From Mycolicibacterium austroafricanum (GTDB taxonomy: Bacteria; Actinomycetota; Actinomycetes; Mycobacteriales; Mycobacteriaceae): a stretch of DNA of 64,000 nt. The DNA is taken from positions 449,187 through 513,186 of the forward strand of contig NZ_HG964455.1 of assembly GCF_000612725.1 (NCBI RefSeq). The letters run 5' to 3'. Position 1 is the first letter of the stretch. Each line of letters opens with the position of its first letter. A model generated the notes under the pieces. It saw nothing but the letters and a program-made list of their open reading frames with translations, was not told the origin of the DNA and searched no databases. Positions 16,175-26,486 of the stretch are shown here, one piece after another. The translations under genes were made by a program, and so were the position numbers.

Positions 16175-18663
16175 TGGCCGAACACAGCAACGACGCACCG
16201 CCCGTCGAAATGGTGACGCTGACGATCGACGGCAACGAGGTGACGGTGCCCAAGGGCACCTTGGTCATTCGCGCGGCCGAACTGATCGGCGTTCAGATCC
16301 CCCGCTTCTGCGACCATCCGCTGCTCGATCCGGTCGGCGCCTGCAGGCAGTGCCTCGTCGAGGTCGAGGGCCAACGGAAACCGATGGCGTCCTGCACCAT
16401 CACGGTGGCGCCGGAAATGGTGGTGCGCACCCAGTACACGTCCGAGGCCGCCGACAAGGCCCAGCAGGGCGTGATGGAGCTGTTGCTGATCAACCACCCG
16501 CTGGACTGCCCGGTCTGCGACAAGGGCGGTGAATGCCCGCTGCAGAACCAGGCCATGTCCAACGGCCGCCCCGAAACCCGCTTCGAGGACGTGAAACGCA
16601 CGTTCCCGAAACCGATCAGCATCTCGTCGCAGGTGCTGCTCGACCGGGAGCGCTGCGTACTGTGCGCCCGGTGCACCCGGTTCTCCGATCAGATCGCCGG
16701 TGACCGCTTCATCGACCTGTTGGAACGCGGCGCCCTCCAGCAGGTGGGCATCGCCCCGGGCGAACCGTTCCAGTCGTACTTCTCCGGCAACACCGTGCAG
16801 ATCTGCCCGGTGGGCGCGCTGACCGGGACGGCCTACCGGTTCCGTGCGCGCCCGTTCGACCTGGTTTCCAGCCCAAGCGTGTGCGAACACTGCGCGTCGG
16901 GGTGTGCACAGCGCACCGATCATCGCCGCGGCAAGGTGCTGCGCCGGCTGGCCGGCGACGATCCCGAGGTCAATGAGGAATGGAACTGCGACAAGGGCCG
17001 GTGGGCGTTCACCTACGCCACCGTCGGTGACCGCATCACCACGCCGCTGGTGCGCGACGACGGAGCGCTGCGCCCGGCGTCGTGGTCGGAGGCTCTCGGC
17101 ATTGCCGGGGCGGGGCTGGCGGCCGCGGTGGGCAGTGCCGGGGTGCTGGTCGGCGGCCGGGTGACCGCCGAGGAAGCCTACGCGTACGCCAAGTTCGCCC
17201 GAATCGTACTGGGCACCAACGATATCGACTTCAGGACCAGACCGCACAGCGCTGAGGAGGCCGATTTCCTCGCCGCCCACGTCGCGGGCCTGCCGATGAC
17301 CGTCACGTACTCGGATCTGGAAAAGGCGCCAGCGGTGCTGCTCGCCGGTCTTGAGCCCGAGGAGGAGTCACCGATTCTCTACCTGCGGCTGCGCAAAGCC
17401 GTACGCAGGCACGGGCTGCAGGTGCTGTCGGTCGCAGCACTGGCCACCCGCAGTCTCGGCAAGCTGTCGGGCCGGCTGATCCGTTCTTCCCCGGGCGCCG
17501 AAGCAGCCGTGCTGGGCCGCCTCGCCGGGGACGAGTTGCTGGCGATGCCCGGTTCCCTGCTGCTGGTCGGCGAACGCCTCGCCACGTCCCCGGGTGCGCT
17601 GTCGGCTGTCGTCCGGCTGGCCGAATCCACCGGCGCCCGTATTGCGTGGGTGCCGCGGCGCGCAGGCGACCGCGGTGCCGTGGAGGCGGGTGCGATGCCG
17701 AACCTGCTGCCGGGCGGGCGACCGGTCGGCGACGCGGCGGCGCGCAGGCAGACCGCCGAGGCATGGAACGTCGACGACGTCCCCGACGTCGTCGGCCGGG
17801 ACACGTCGGCCATCCTGGCCGCCGCGCGCGCCGGCGCGTTGAACGCTCTGCTCATCGGTGGCGTCGAGCTCGCCGATCTCCCCGACCCCGACGCCGCGCT
17901 CGCCGCCGTCGATGCCGCACCGTTCGTCGTGAGCCTGGAACTGCGCCACAGCGAGGTCACCGAACGCGCGGACGTGGTGTTCCCGGTGGCGCCGGTGGTG
18001 GAGAAGGCCGGCTCGTTCGTCAACTGGGAGGGGCGGATTCGCCCCTTCGAAGCCGCGCTGCGGACCAACGCCGTCTCGGACCTGCGGGTGCTCAACTTCC
18101 TCGCCGACGAGATCGGGGTTGACCTCGGGGTGACGACGGCCGCCGAGGAGCGCGCCCGCCTCGGGCTGTGGGCCGGGGATCGTGCCCCGTCCCCGCGGCA
18201 CGATCCGGCACCGCACCATCCGGACAGTGGCCAGGCCGTGCTCGCCGGGTGGCGCATGCTGCTCGACGACGGGCGACTGCAGGACGGCGAACCCCACCTC
18301 GCCGGCACCGCCCGAACGCCGGTGGCGCGGCTGTCGGAAGCCACCGCCGCCGAGATCGGGGTCGCCGGGGGCGAACCGCTGACGGTGAGCACCGACCGCG
18401 GCGCGGTCACGCTGCCGCTGGAGCTGGCCGACATGGACGACCGCGTGGTGTGGCTGCCGCTGAACTCTCCCGGCTGCCATGTGCACCGGGCGCTGGGCGT
18501 GACGACGGGCGCGGTGGTGTCGATCGGTCGCGGCCAGCATGGCCAATCCGGACGCGGCGAGCATGGCCAATCCGGACGCGGCCAGCATGGCCAATCCGGA
18601 CGGAGCCAGCATGGCCAATCCGGACGGAGCCAGCATGGCCAATCCGGACGGAGCCCGCGATGA
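16168..18663 (+). CDS. nuoG: NADH-quinone oxidoreductase subunit G
   Basis: An 831-residue iron-sulfur subunit. Cluster motifs appear in order: the N-terminal [2Fe-2S] CDHPLLDPVGACRQC, the His/Cys cluster HPLDCPVCDKGGEC, the CVLCARC...CPVG cluster, and the CEHCASGC...WNCDKG motif of the extra N7-type cluster, followed by a molybdopterin-oxidoreductase-like domain. The ATG at 16168 lies in the duplicated 22-bp block. The last ~45 residues are five copies of an 8-residue Gly/Gln/Ser repeat plus SPR, which is not part of the normal domain. It overlaps nuoH by ATGA. Confidence 0.95.
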   Translation: MTLAEHSNDAPPVEMVTLTIDGNEVTVPKGTLVIRAAELIGVQIPRFCDHPLLDPVGACRQCLVEVEGQRKPMASCTITVAPEMVVRTQYTSEAADKAQQGVMELLLINHPLDCPVCDKGGECPLQNQAMSNGRPETRFEDVKRTFPKPISISSQVLLDRERCVLCARCTRFSDQIAGDRFIDLLERGALQQVGIAPGEPFQSYFSGNTVQICPVGALTGTAYRFRARPFDLVSSPSVCEHCASGCAQRTDHRRGKVLRRLAGDDPEVNEEWNCDKGRWAFTYATVGDRITTPLVRDDGALRPASWSEALGIAGAGLAAAVGSAGVLVGGRVTAEEAYAYAKFARIVLGTNDIDFRTRPHSAEEADFLAAHVAGLPMTVTYSDLEKAPAVLLAGLEPEEESPILYLRLRKAVRRHGLQVLSVAALATRSLGKLSGRLIRSSPGAEAAVLGRLAGDELLAMPGSLLLVGERLATSPGALSAVVRLAESTGARIAWVPRRAGDRGAVEAGAMPNLLPGGRPVGDAAARRQTAEAWNVDDVPDVVGRDTSAILAAARAGALNALLIGGVELADLPDPDAALAAVDAAPFVVSLELRHSEVTERADVVFPVAPVVEKAGSFVNWEGRIRPFEAALRTNAVSDLRVLNFLADEIGVDLGVTTAAEERARLGLWAGDRAPSPRHDPAPHHPDSGQAVLAGWRMLLDDGRLQDGEPHLAGTARTPVARLSEATAAEIGVAGGEPLTVSTDRGAVTLPLELADMDDRVVWLPLNSPGCHVHRALGVTTGAVVSIGRGQHGQSGRGEHGQSGRGQHGQSGRSQHGQSGRSQHGQSGRSPR
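18532..18651 (+). repeat. Five tandem 24-bp repeats at the 3' end of nuoG
   Basis: Units at 18532, 18556, 18580, 18604 and 18628 encode GQHGQSGR-type octapeptides in the NuoG frame. Each holds ATGGCCAATCCGGACG, which resembles the true nuoH start ATGACCTATCCCGACC just downstream (13 of 16 bases). These extra ATGs are out of the nuoH frame. Confidence 0.92.
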
Positions 18664-19895
18664 CCTATCCCGACCCGACTCTGTTCGGCCACGACCCGTG
18701 GTGGCTGGTCCTGGCCAAATCTCTCGGTATCTTCGCGTTCCTGCTGCTCACCGTGCTGGCGGCGATCCTCATCGAACGAAAGGTCCTCGGCCGCATGCAG
18801 TTGCGGTTCGGCCCCAACCGGGTCGGTCCCCACGGGCTGCTGCAGTCGCTGGCCGACGGGGTGAAGCTCGCCCTGAAGGAGGGTCTCGTCCCGGCGGGGG
18901 TGGACAAGTGGATCTACCTTGCCGCACCGATCATTTCGGTGATCCCGGCGTTCATGGCGTTCGCCGTGATCCCGATGGGCGGTGAGGTGTCGGTGTTCGG
19001 CCACCGCACGGCGCTGCAACTGACCGACCTACCCGTCGCGGTCCTCTACATTCTGGCGGTCACCTCGATCGGCGTGTACGGCATCGTGCTGGCCGGCTGG
19101 GCGTCCGGATCGGTCTACCCGCTGCTGGGCGGGCTGCGTTCGTCGGCACAGGTCATCTCCTACGAGATCGCGATGGCGCTGTCGTTCGCCGCGGTGTTCA
19201 TCTACGCGGGCACGATGTCGACCTCCGGCATCGTCGCCGCCCAGAACGACACCTGGTACATCGTCCTGCTGCTGCCGTCGTTCCTGGTGTATGTCACCGC
19301 GATGGTCGGCGAGACCAACCGCGCGCCTTTCGATCTGCCCGAGGCCGAGGGCGAACTAGTCGGCGGATTCCACACCGAGTATTCGTCGCTGAAGTTCGCG
19401 ATGTTCATGCTCGCCGAATACGTCAACATGACCACCGTGTCCGCCCTGGCCACCACGTTGTTCTTGGGCGGCTGGCATGCGCCGTGGCCGATCAGCATCG
19501 CCGACGGCGCCAACAGTGGATGGTGGCCGCTGTTGTGGTTCACCGTCAAGGTGTGGTTGTTCCTGTTCTTCTTCATGTGGTTGCGCGCCACGCTGCCACG
19601 GATGCGCTACGACCAGTTCATGGCGCTGGGCTGGAAGATCCTGATCCCGGTGTCGCTGGGCTGGATCATGATCGTGGCCATCACCCACTCGCTGCGCGAC
19701 CAGGGCTACCAGGCGCCGGCAACTGCGGCGATCGGTCTGGCGGTCGCCGCGGTGATCCTGCTGGCACTGCTAGGCCGGAGCAGGCTGCGCGCCAGAAGAA
19801 TTCGCCCCGAACCCATTCGACCGGCCGGTGACGGCGCCTTCCCGGTGCCGCCGCTGCCGGTGAAAACCCGTGCCCTGGAGGACGCAGATGCCTAA
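18660..19895 (+). CDS. nuoH: NADH-quinone oxidoreductase subunit H
   Basis: A 411-residue membrane subunit joining the arm and the proton-pumping part of complex I. About eight hydrophobic segments are seen, with the conserved [38 protein letters not shown] and the C-terminal [13 protein letters not shown] motifs. The C-terminal ~60 residues are a polar tail. The ATG at 18660 overlaps the nuoG stop and the 3' end overlaps nuoI by eight bases. Confidence 0.97.
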
Positions 19896-20412
19896 GTTCC
19901 TCGACGCTGTCGCCGGATTCGGCGTCACCTTCGGCTCGATGTTCAAAAAGCCGGTGACGGAGGAGTATCCGGAGAAGCCCGGCCCCGTCGCCAAGCGCTA
20001 TCACGGACGGCACCAACTCAACCGCTACCCCGACGGTCTGGAGAAGTGCATCGGATGCGAACTGTGCGCCTGGGCCTGCCCGGCGGACGCCATCTTCGTC
20101 GAGGGCGCCGACAACACCGAGTCTGAACGTTATTCGCCCGGGGAGCGCTACGGCCGGGTGTATCAGATCAACTACCTGCGGTGCATCGGCTGCGGCCTGT
20201 GCATCGAAGCCTGCCCCACCCGGGCACTGACGATGACCAACGACTACGAGATGGCCGACGACAATCGGTCCGACCTCATCTACGGCAAGGACAAGCTGCT
20301 GGCCCCGCTGGAGCCCGGGATGGAAGCCCCGCCGCATGCGATGGCTCCGGACAGCACCGACGACGACTACTACCTCGGCAACATCAAGCCCGCCGCCCGG
20401 GACGCGAGATGA
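19888..20412 (+). CDS. nuoI: NADH-quinone oxidoreductase subunit I
   Basis: A 174-residue ferredoxin-like subunit with two [4Fe-4S] clusters (N6a/N6b). Ligands are Cys54, 57, 60 and 64 in [12 protein letters not shown] and Cys99, 102, 105 and 109 in [12 protein letters not shown]. The ATG at 19888 has GGAGGA at 19877-19882 just upstream; a reading from 19870 would only add six residues within nuoH. Confidence 0.97.
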
Positions 20413-20421
20413 GGAGCAGCC

Positions 20422-21147
20422 ATGGGTGAAGCGGTCCTGTTCTGGGTGTTCGCCGTCGTCTCGGTGACCGGCGCACTCGGCGTCGTCGCCGCACCCAAGG
20501 CGGTCTACTCGGCGATCTCCCTGGCGACCACGATGATCGCGCTCGCGGTGCTCTACATCGCCCAGGACGCCCCGTTCCTCGGGGTGGTCCAGATCGTCGT
20601 CTACACCGGCGCGGTGATGATGCTCTTCTTGTTCGTGCTCATGCTGATCGGGGTCGATTCGTCCGAATCGTTGGTGGAAACCCTTCGCGGGCAGCGGGTG
20701 GCGGCCATCGTCGTCGGACTCGGCTTCGGCGTCCTGTTGGTCGCCGGCATCGGCAACGTGTCGGCGACCGGATTCGTCGGACTCGATCAGGCGAACGAGG
20801 ACGGCAACGTGGAGGGCCTGGCGGCGTTGATCTTCACGAAGTATCTGTGGGCGTTCGAGCTGACCGGCGCCCTGCTCATCACCGCGGCGCTCGGCGCGAT
20901 GGTGCTCGCGCACCGGGAACGCTTCGAGCGGCGGAAGACTCAGCGCGAACTCGCCGCCGAACGGTTCGCCCCGGGCGGGCACCCGACCACGCTGCCCAAC
21001 CCCGGCGTGTACGCACGACACAACGCCGTCGACGTTCCCGCCAGGCTGCCCGACGGGTCCGGCTCGGAACTGTCGGTCAGCGCAATCCTGCAGGTGCGGC
21101 CGGTGCCCAGCGACTCGGACTCAGAATCAGCAGGTGAGCGCCGATGA
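20422..21147 (+). CDS. nuoJ: NADH-quinone oxidoreductase subunit J
   Basis: A 241-residue membrane subunit with five hydrophobic segments in the first ~165 residues, including the conserved VVQIVVYTGAVMMLFLFV helix. A polar C-terminal tail of about 75 residues (after LAHRERFERRKTQ) is typical of mycobacterial NuoJ. AGGAGC precedes the ATG. It overlaps nuoK by ATGA. Confidence 0.95.
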   Translation: MGEAVLFWVFAVVSVTGALGVVAAPKAVYSAISLATTMIALAVLYIAQDAPFLGVVQIVVYTGAVMMLFLFVLMLIGVDSSESLVETLRGQRVAAIVVGLGFGVLLVAGIGNVSATGFVGLDQANEDGNVEGLAALIFTKYLWAFELTGALLITAALGAMVLAHRERFERRKTQRELAAERFAPGGHPTTLPNPGVYARHNAVDVPARLPDGSGSELSVSAILQVRPVPSDSDSESAGERR

Positions 21148-21443
21148 GTCCCGACAACTACCTGTACCTGTCGGCGCTGCTGTTCACCATCGGCGCGGCC
21201 GGTGTGTTGTTGCGGCGCAACGCCATCGTGATGTTCATGTGCATCGAGCTGATGCTGAACGCCGCCAACCTCGCCTTCGTCACGTTCTCCCGCATCCACG
21301 GACACCTCGACGGTCAGGTGGTCGCGTTCTTCACCATGGTGGTCGCGGCATGCGAGGTCGTCATCGGCCTCGCCATCATCACGATGATCTTCCGGACCCG
21401 GCGCTCCGCCAGCGTCGACGCGGCCAACCTGCTCAAGCATTGA
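21144..21443 (+). CDS. nuoK: NADH-quinone oxidoreductase subunit K
   Basis: A 99-residue subunit with three transmembrane helices and the conserved Glu residues of the proton path in MCIELMLNAANL and ACEVVIGLAI. The size is that of the family. It overlaps nuoJ by ATGA and nuoL follows after seven bases. Confidence 0.97.
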   Translation: MSPDNYLYLSALLFTIGAAGVLLRRNAIVMFMCIELMLNAANLAFVTFSRIHGHLDGQVVAFFTMVVAACEVVIGLAIITMIFRTRRSASVDAANLLKH

Positions 21444-21450
21444 GGTTCGC

Positions 21451-23331
21451 ATGACTGCACCCGTGTGGCTCCTGATCGCACTCCCGCTGGCCGGTGCCGC
21501 GATACTGCTGTTGAGTGGGCGGCGTTCGGACCGGTGGGGGCATCTGCTGGGGACAGCCGCCGCGATCGCGTCGTTCGTCTGCGCCGCACTGCTGTTCACC
21601 GACATGCTCGGCCGTGACGGCGAGAACCGGTCGGTCCAGGAATCGCTGTTCTCCTGGGTGCCCGCGGGTGAACTGCGTGTCGACTTCGGGCTGCAACTGG
21701 ACCAGCTGTCCATGTGCTTCGTGCTGTTGATCACCGGTGTCGGCTCGTTGATCCACGTCTACTCGATCGGCTATATGGCCGAGGATCCCGGGCGGCGGCG
21801 GTTTTTCGGCTACCTCAACCTGTTCCTCGCGGCGATGTTGCTGCTGGTGCTCGCCGACAACTACCTCGGCCTGTACATGGGCTGGGAGGGTGTGGGCCTG
21901 GCGTCCTACCTGCTGATCGGCTTCTGGTCGCACAAGCCGTCGGCGGCCACGGCCGCCAAGAAGGCGTTCGTCGTCAACCGGGTCGGCGACGTCGGGCTGG
22001 CAGTGGCCTTGATGGTGATGTTCGCCGCCGTCGGAGCCGTCGGCTTCACCGAAGTGTTCGACGCTGCACCGCAACTCGGTGAGGGCACGCTGACGGTGCT
22101 CGGGCTGATGCTGCTGCTGGCCGCGTGCGGCAAGTCGGCCCAGGTGCCGCTGCAGTCCTGGCTCGGGGACGCGATGGAGGGTCCCACCCCGGTGTCGGCG
22201 CTCATCCACGCCGCCACGATGGTGACCGCGGGCGTGTACCTGATCGTGCGCTCGGGCCCGGTGTTCGACCTCGCTCCGCACGCGCAGACCGCCGTCGTGG
22301 TGGTCGGCGCCGTCACCCTGCTGTTCGGTGCGGTGATCGGTTGCGCGAAGGACGACATCAAGAAGGCGCTGGCCGCGTCGACGATGAGCCAGATCGGCTA
22401 CATGGTGCTGGCCGCCGGCCTGGGGCCGGCCGGGTACGCGTTCGCGATCATGCACCTGCTGACCCACGGCTTCTTCAAGGCGGGGCTGTTCCTCGGTGCG
22501 GGTTCGGTGATGCACGCGATGGACGACGAGGTGGACATGCGCCGCTACGGCGGCCTGCGCACGGCGCTGCCGGTCACGTTCGTCACCTTCGGACTCGGCT
22601 ATCTGGCGATCATCGGGATCCCGCCGCTGGCCGGGTTCTTCTCCAAGGACGGCATCATCGAGGTCGCGCTCGGTGCCGGCGGCGCCAAGGGCGTCATCCT
22701 TGGTGGCGCAACGATTCTCGGTGCCGGGATCACCGCGTTCTACATGACCCGGGTGATGTTGATGACGTTCTTCGGCGAAAAGCGTTGGGCCGAGGACAAT
22801 CACCCGCACGAGTCGCCCGCCGTGATGACCTGGCCGATGATCCTGCTCGCGATCGGCTCGGTGACGGCCGGCGGCGCATTGGCCATCGGTGGCACCCTGG
22901 AGCACTGGTTGGAACCCGTGGTCGGCGCGCATGAAATCCACCACGTCCTGCCCGTCTGGGTGGTGACGGTGATCGTGCTGTCGGTGGTCGCGGTCGGCAT
23001 CGTCGTCGCCTACCGGATGTACGGATTCCGCGCGGTTCCCGAGCAGGTGCCTGCCGGTTCGGCGCTGACCGTCGCGGCCCGTCGGGATCTGTACGGCGAC
23101 GCGTTCAACGAGACGGTTCTGATGCGTCCGGGCATGTCCCTGACCCGTGGACTGGTCGAGCTCGACGACGACGCAGTCGACGGTGCGGCAGGCGGGCTGG
23201 CGGCAGGCGTCTCCCGAATCTCTGAAGGGTTGCGACAGTTGCAGACCGGGTTCGCGCGCTCCTATGCGCTGTCCATGCTGGCGGGTGCGGCGCTCGTCGT
23301 TGCGATGATCCTGGCGGTGAACCTGTGGTGA
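21451..23331 (+). CDS. nuoL: NADH-quinone oxidoreductase subunit L
   Basis: A 626-residue antiporter-like proton-pumping subunit with about 16 membrane segments. Conserved features are GWEGVGLASYLLIGFW, KSAQVPLQSWLGDAMEGPTPVSALIHAATMV and the DDIKKALAASTMSQIGYM loop, plus the C-terminal lateral helix region. Its final TGA overlaps the nuoM GTG start. Confidence 0.97.
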   Translation: MTAPVWLLIALPLAGAAILLLSGRRSDRWGHLLGTAAAIASFVCAALLFTDMLGRDGENRSVQESLFSWVPAGELRVDFGLQLDQLSMCFVLLITGVGSLIHVYSIGYMAEDPGRRRFFGYLNLFLAAMLLLVLADNYLGLYMGWEGVGLASYLLIGFWSHKPSAATAAKKAFVVNRVGDVGLAVALMVMFAAVGAVGFTEVFDAAPQLGEGTLTVLGLMLLLAACGKSAQVPLQSWLGDAMEGPTPVSALIHAATMVTAGVYLIVRSGPVFDLAPHAQTAVVVVGAVTLLFGAVIGCAKDDIKKALAASTMSQIGYMVLAAGLGPAGYAFAIMHLLTHGFFKAGLFLGAGSVMHAMDDEVDMRRYGGLRTALPVTFVTFGLGYLAIIGIPPLAGFFSKDGIIEVALGAGGAKGVILGGATILGAGITAFYMTRVMLMTFFGEKRWAEDNHPHESPAVMTWPMILLAIGSVTAGGALAIGGTLEHWLEPVVGAHEIHHVLPVWVVTVIVLSVVAVGIVVAYRMYGFRAVPEQVPAGSALTVAARRDLYGDAFNETVLMRPGMSLTRGLVELDDDAVDGAAGGLAAGVSRISEGLRQLQTGFARSYALSMLAGAALVVAMILAVNLW

Positions 23332-24905
23332 CGTCGTTTCCGGTGCTGACCGCGCTGTGGGCCGTCCCGATGGTGGGCGCAGTGGTGGTGATGCTGCTGC
23401 CCGCCGCCGCGCGCGGCCTGGCGAAATGGGTTGCGCTGTCGGTTTCGTTGATCGTGCTTGGCGTCGCCGCGGTGATCGCCGTGGGCTTCGACCCTGCCGG
23501 TGACCAGTTCCAGTTCGTCGAGAACTACCGCTGGATACCGTCTTTCGGTACCGGCTACATCCTGGGCGTCGACGGCATCGCGCTGGCTCTGGTGGTGCTG
23601 ACCGCGGTGCTGCTGCCGCTGCTGATCATGGCGGGCTGGAACGACGCCCGCGACGAGCTGAGCTGGGGCGGCCGGTCGGTGCACATCTACTTCGCGCTGA
23701 TCCTGGCCGTCGAGGGCATGGTGCTGATCTCGCTGGTGTCGCTGGACATCCTGCTGTTCTACGTGTTCTTCGAGGCGATGCTGATCCCGATGTACTTCCT
23801 CATCGGCGGCTTCGGCGGCGCCGACCGGAGCAGGGCGGCGGTGAAGTTCCTGCTGTACAACCTGTTCGGCGGCCTGATCATGCTCGCCTCGGTCGTCGGC
23901 CTGTACGTGGCGACCGCAGGAAGTGACGCGTTCGACGCGGGCACGTTCGACTTCCGTGCGATCGTGGCCGCCGTCGCGGGCGGCGAGTTCGTCGTCAACC
24001 CGGTGGTGATGCACCTGCTGTTCGGCGGGTTCATGTTCGCTTTCGCGGTCAAGGCACCGCTGTGGCCGTTCCACCGCTGGCTTCCCGACGCGGCGGTCGA
24101 GGCCACCCCGGCCAGCGCGGTGTTGATGATGGCGATCATGGACAAGGTCGGCACTTTCGGCATGATCCGTTACTGCCTGCCGCTGTTCCCGGATTCCGCA
24201 AGCTATTTCAGCGGGTTGATCATCACGCTGGCGGTGATCGGCATCGTCTACGGCGCCGTCGTCGCGATCGGCCAGACCGACGTCATGCGACTCATCGCGT
24301 ACACGTCGATCTCCCACTTCGGCTTCATCATCCTCGGCATCTTCGTGATGACCACGCAGGGGCAGTCGGGTTCCACGCTGTACATGGTCAACCACGGCAT
24401 CTCGACGGCGGCGCTGTTCCTGATCGCCGGTTTCCTGGTGTCGCGCCGCGGTTCCCGGCTCATCAACGCCTACGGCGGTGTGCAGAAGCTGGCACCGGTG
24501 CTGGCAGGTACATTCCTGGTGGCCGGCCTGGCCACCCTGTCGCTGCCCGGGCTGGCGCCGTTCATCAGCGAGTTCCTGGTCCTGATCGGCACATTCACCC
24601 GGTATCCGGTGTTCGCGGTGCTGGCAGCGAGCGCGCTGGTGCTCTCGGCGATCTACGTCCTGTGGATGTACCAGCGGATGATGACCGGGCCTGCCCCATT
24701 GTCGCTGGTCGAGGGTGAACACAAGATCCGCGATCTGGTGCCGCGCGAGATCGCCGTGGTGGCGCCACTGATCGCGCTGCTGCTGGTGCTGGGCGTGTAT
24801 CCGAAGCCCGCGCTCGACGTGATCAACCCGGCGGTGACCCACACGCTGACCACGATCGAGCAACCCGATCCGGCACCCCGGATGGCGGAAGGCCCGGTGC
24901 GATGA
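23328..24905 (+). CDS. nuoM: NADH-quinone oxidoreductase subunit M
   Basis: A 525-residue antiporter-like subunit with about 14 membrane segments. Signatures are FFEAMLIPMYFLIGGFGG, the LWPFHRWLPDAAVEATPASAVLMMAIMDKVG region and TDVMRLIAYTSISHFGF. Two adjacent GTG codons (23325 and 23328) can start it; 23328 gives the GTGA overlap seen elsewhere in the operon. It overlaps nuoN by ATGA. Confidence 0.96.
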   Translation: MTSFPVLTALWAVPMVGAVVVMLLPAAARGLAKWVALSVSLIVLGVAAVIAVGFDPAGDQFQFVENYRWIPSFGTGYILGVDGIALALVVLTAVLLPLLIMAGWNDARDELSWGGRSVHIYFALILAVEGMVLISLVSLDILLFYVFFEAMLIPMYFLIGGFGGADRSRAAVKFLLYNLFGGLIMLASVVGLYVATAGSDAFDAGTFDFRAIVAAVAGGEFVVNPVVMHLLFGGFMFAFAVKAPLWPFHRWLPDAAVEATPASAVLMMAIMDKVGTFGMIRYCLPLFPDSASYFSGLIITLAVIGIVYGAVVAIGQTDVMRLIAYTSISHFGFIILGIFVMTTQGQSGSTLYMVNHGISTAALFLIAGFLVSRRGSRLINAYGGVQKLAPVLAGTFLVAGLATLSLPGLAPFISEFLVLIGTFTRYPVFAVLAASALVLSAIYVLWMYQRMMTGPAPLSLVEGEHKIRDLVPREIAVVAPLIALLLVLGVYPKPALDVINPAVTHTLTTIEQPDPAPRMAEGPVR

Positions 24906-26473
24906 ACATCCCGACTCCCACCGTCGAGTACGGCCTGATCTCTCCGATGCTCATCGTGCTCGCCGCCGCCGTCCTCGGTGTGCTCGTGGAGGCGTTCGTG
25001 CCCCGCGGTCGGCGCTACGCCGTGCAGGTGACGCTCAGCATTGCGGCGCTGGTGGCGTCGTTCGTCGCTGTGGTTCTGGTCGCGCGGGACCTGCACGGCG
25101 GCAGCGGTTCCGAAGCCGTGATGGGCGCGATCGCCGTCGACATGCCCGCGTTGTTCCTGCAGGGCACCATCCTCGTTGTCGGCGTGCTGGGCATCCTGCT
25201 GATCGGTGAGCGGCAGATCTCCGCGCCGGGGCCCGACACCGAAGGCAGAGGGCTGGAGGCGTTCACCCCGCAGGCGTCCGCGGTCCCGGGCAGCGTGGCC
25301 GAGAAGCTGGCCACCAGGGCCGGCGTCATCCAGACCGAGGTGTTCCCGCTGACGCTGTTCGCCATCGGCGGCATGCTGCTGTTCCCGGCGGCCAACGACC
25401 TGTTGACGATGTTCATCGCCCTTGAGGTGTTGTCACTTCCGCTGTACCTGCTGTGCGGGCTGGCCCGGCGGCGCCGTCTGCTGTCGCAGGAAGCCTCGCT
25501 GAAGTACTTTCTGCTGGGGGCCTTCTCGTCCGCGATCTTTCTCTACGGCGCGGCGATGCTGTACGGATATGCGGGCACCCTGCAGCTTGACGGCATCGCC
25601 GACGCGGTCGCTGCGGGTACCGGCCGAACGTCGCTGGCGTTGATCGGCATCGCGCTGCTGCTCGTCGGCGTGTTGTTCAAAGTCGGCGCGGTGCCGTTCC
25701 ATTCGTGGATCCCCGACGTGTACCAGGGCGCACCCACACCGATCACGGCGTTCATGGCGGCGGCCACCAAGATCGCGGCGTTCGGCGCGATGTTGCGCCT
25801 GTTCTACGTGGCGCTGCCCGGGCTGCGCGACGACTGGCGGCCGGTGCTGTGGGCGATCGCGATCTTGACGATGGTGGTCGGCACCGTCACCGCCGTCACC
25901 CAGAACGACGTGAAACGCATGCTGGGCTACTCCGCGGTCGCGCACAGCGGGTTCATCCTGACCGGTGTGATCGCCGGCAGCGCGGCCGGGCTGTCGTCGA
26001 CGTTGTTCTACCTGTTCGCATACGGGTTCTCCACCGTCGGTGCGTTCGCCGTGGTGAGCCTGGTTCGCGACGCCGACGGCGAAGAGGACAGCGCGATGGC
26101 GCGCTGGGCCGGCCTCGGCAAGCGTTACCCCGTGGTGGGCATCGTCTTTTCGCTGTTCCTGCTGGCGTTCGCCGGAATCCCGCTGACGAGCGGATTCGTC
26201 AGCAAGTTCGCGGTGTTCAAGGCCGCAGGCGAGGGCGGCGCGATCCCGCTCGTCGTCGTGGGCGTCATCGCCAGCGCGATCGCCGCATACTTCTACGTGC
26301 GGGTGATCGTGTTGATGTTCTTCACCGACCGCCCCGACGACGCGCCGACGGTCGTCGTGCCCAGCGCGTTGACGACCGCGGTCGTCACCGTCACCGCGGC
26401 CGTCACGTTCGCCCTCGGGGCGCTGCCGCAACCGCTGCTGGACCTGGCGAACGCTGCCGACCGGTTCCTCTGA
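24902..26473 (+). CDS. nuoN: NADH-quinone oxidoreductase subunit N
   Basis: A 523-residue antiporter-like subunit with about 14 membrane segments, the last gene of the operon. Signatures are FIALEVLSLPLYLLCGLARR, KVGAVPFHSWIPDVYQGAPTPITAFMAAATKIA and NDVKRMLGYSAVAHSGFIL. It carries the usual mycobacterial insertion of polar residues between the third and fourth helices (about residues 105-135). The next gene begins 13 bases on. Confidence 0.96.
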   Translation: MNIPTPTVEYGLISPMLIVLAAAVLGVLVEAFVPRGRRYAVQVTLSIAALVASFVAVVLVARDLHGGSGSEAVMGAIAVDMPALFLQGTILVVGVLGILLIGERQISAPGPDTEGRGLEAFTPQASAVPGSVAEKLATRAGVIQTEVFPLTLFAIGGMLLFPAANDLLTMFIALEVLSLPLYLLCGLARRRRLLSQEASLKYFLLGAFSSAIFLYGAAMLYGYAGTLQLDGIADAVAAGTGRTSLALIGIALLLVGVLFKVGAVPFHSWIPDVYQGAPTPITAFMAAATKIAAFGAMLRLFYVALPGLRDDWRPVLWAIAILTMVVGTVTAVTQNDVKRMLGYSAVAHSGFILTGVIAGSAAGLSSTLFYLFAYGFSTVGAFAVVSLVRDADGEEDSAMARWAGLGKRYPVVGIVFSLFLLAFAGIPLTSGFVSKFAVFKAAGEGGAIPLVVVGVIASAIAAYFYVRVIVLMFFTDRPDDAPTVVVPSALTTAVVTVTAAVTFALGALPQPLLDLANAADRFL

Positions 26474-26486
26474 TACCAACGTAGCC

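Noticed and set aside
17368..19019. Two overlapping minus-strand frames opposite nuoG/nuoH
   Set aside because: Shadows of the nuo genes; their repeats are the complement of the 24-bp array.
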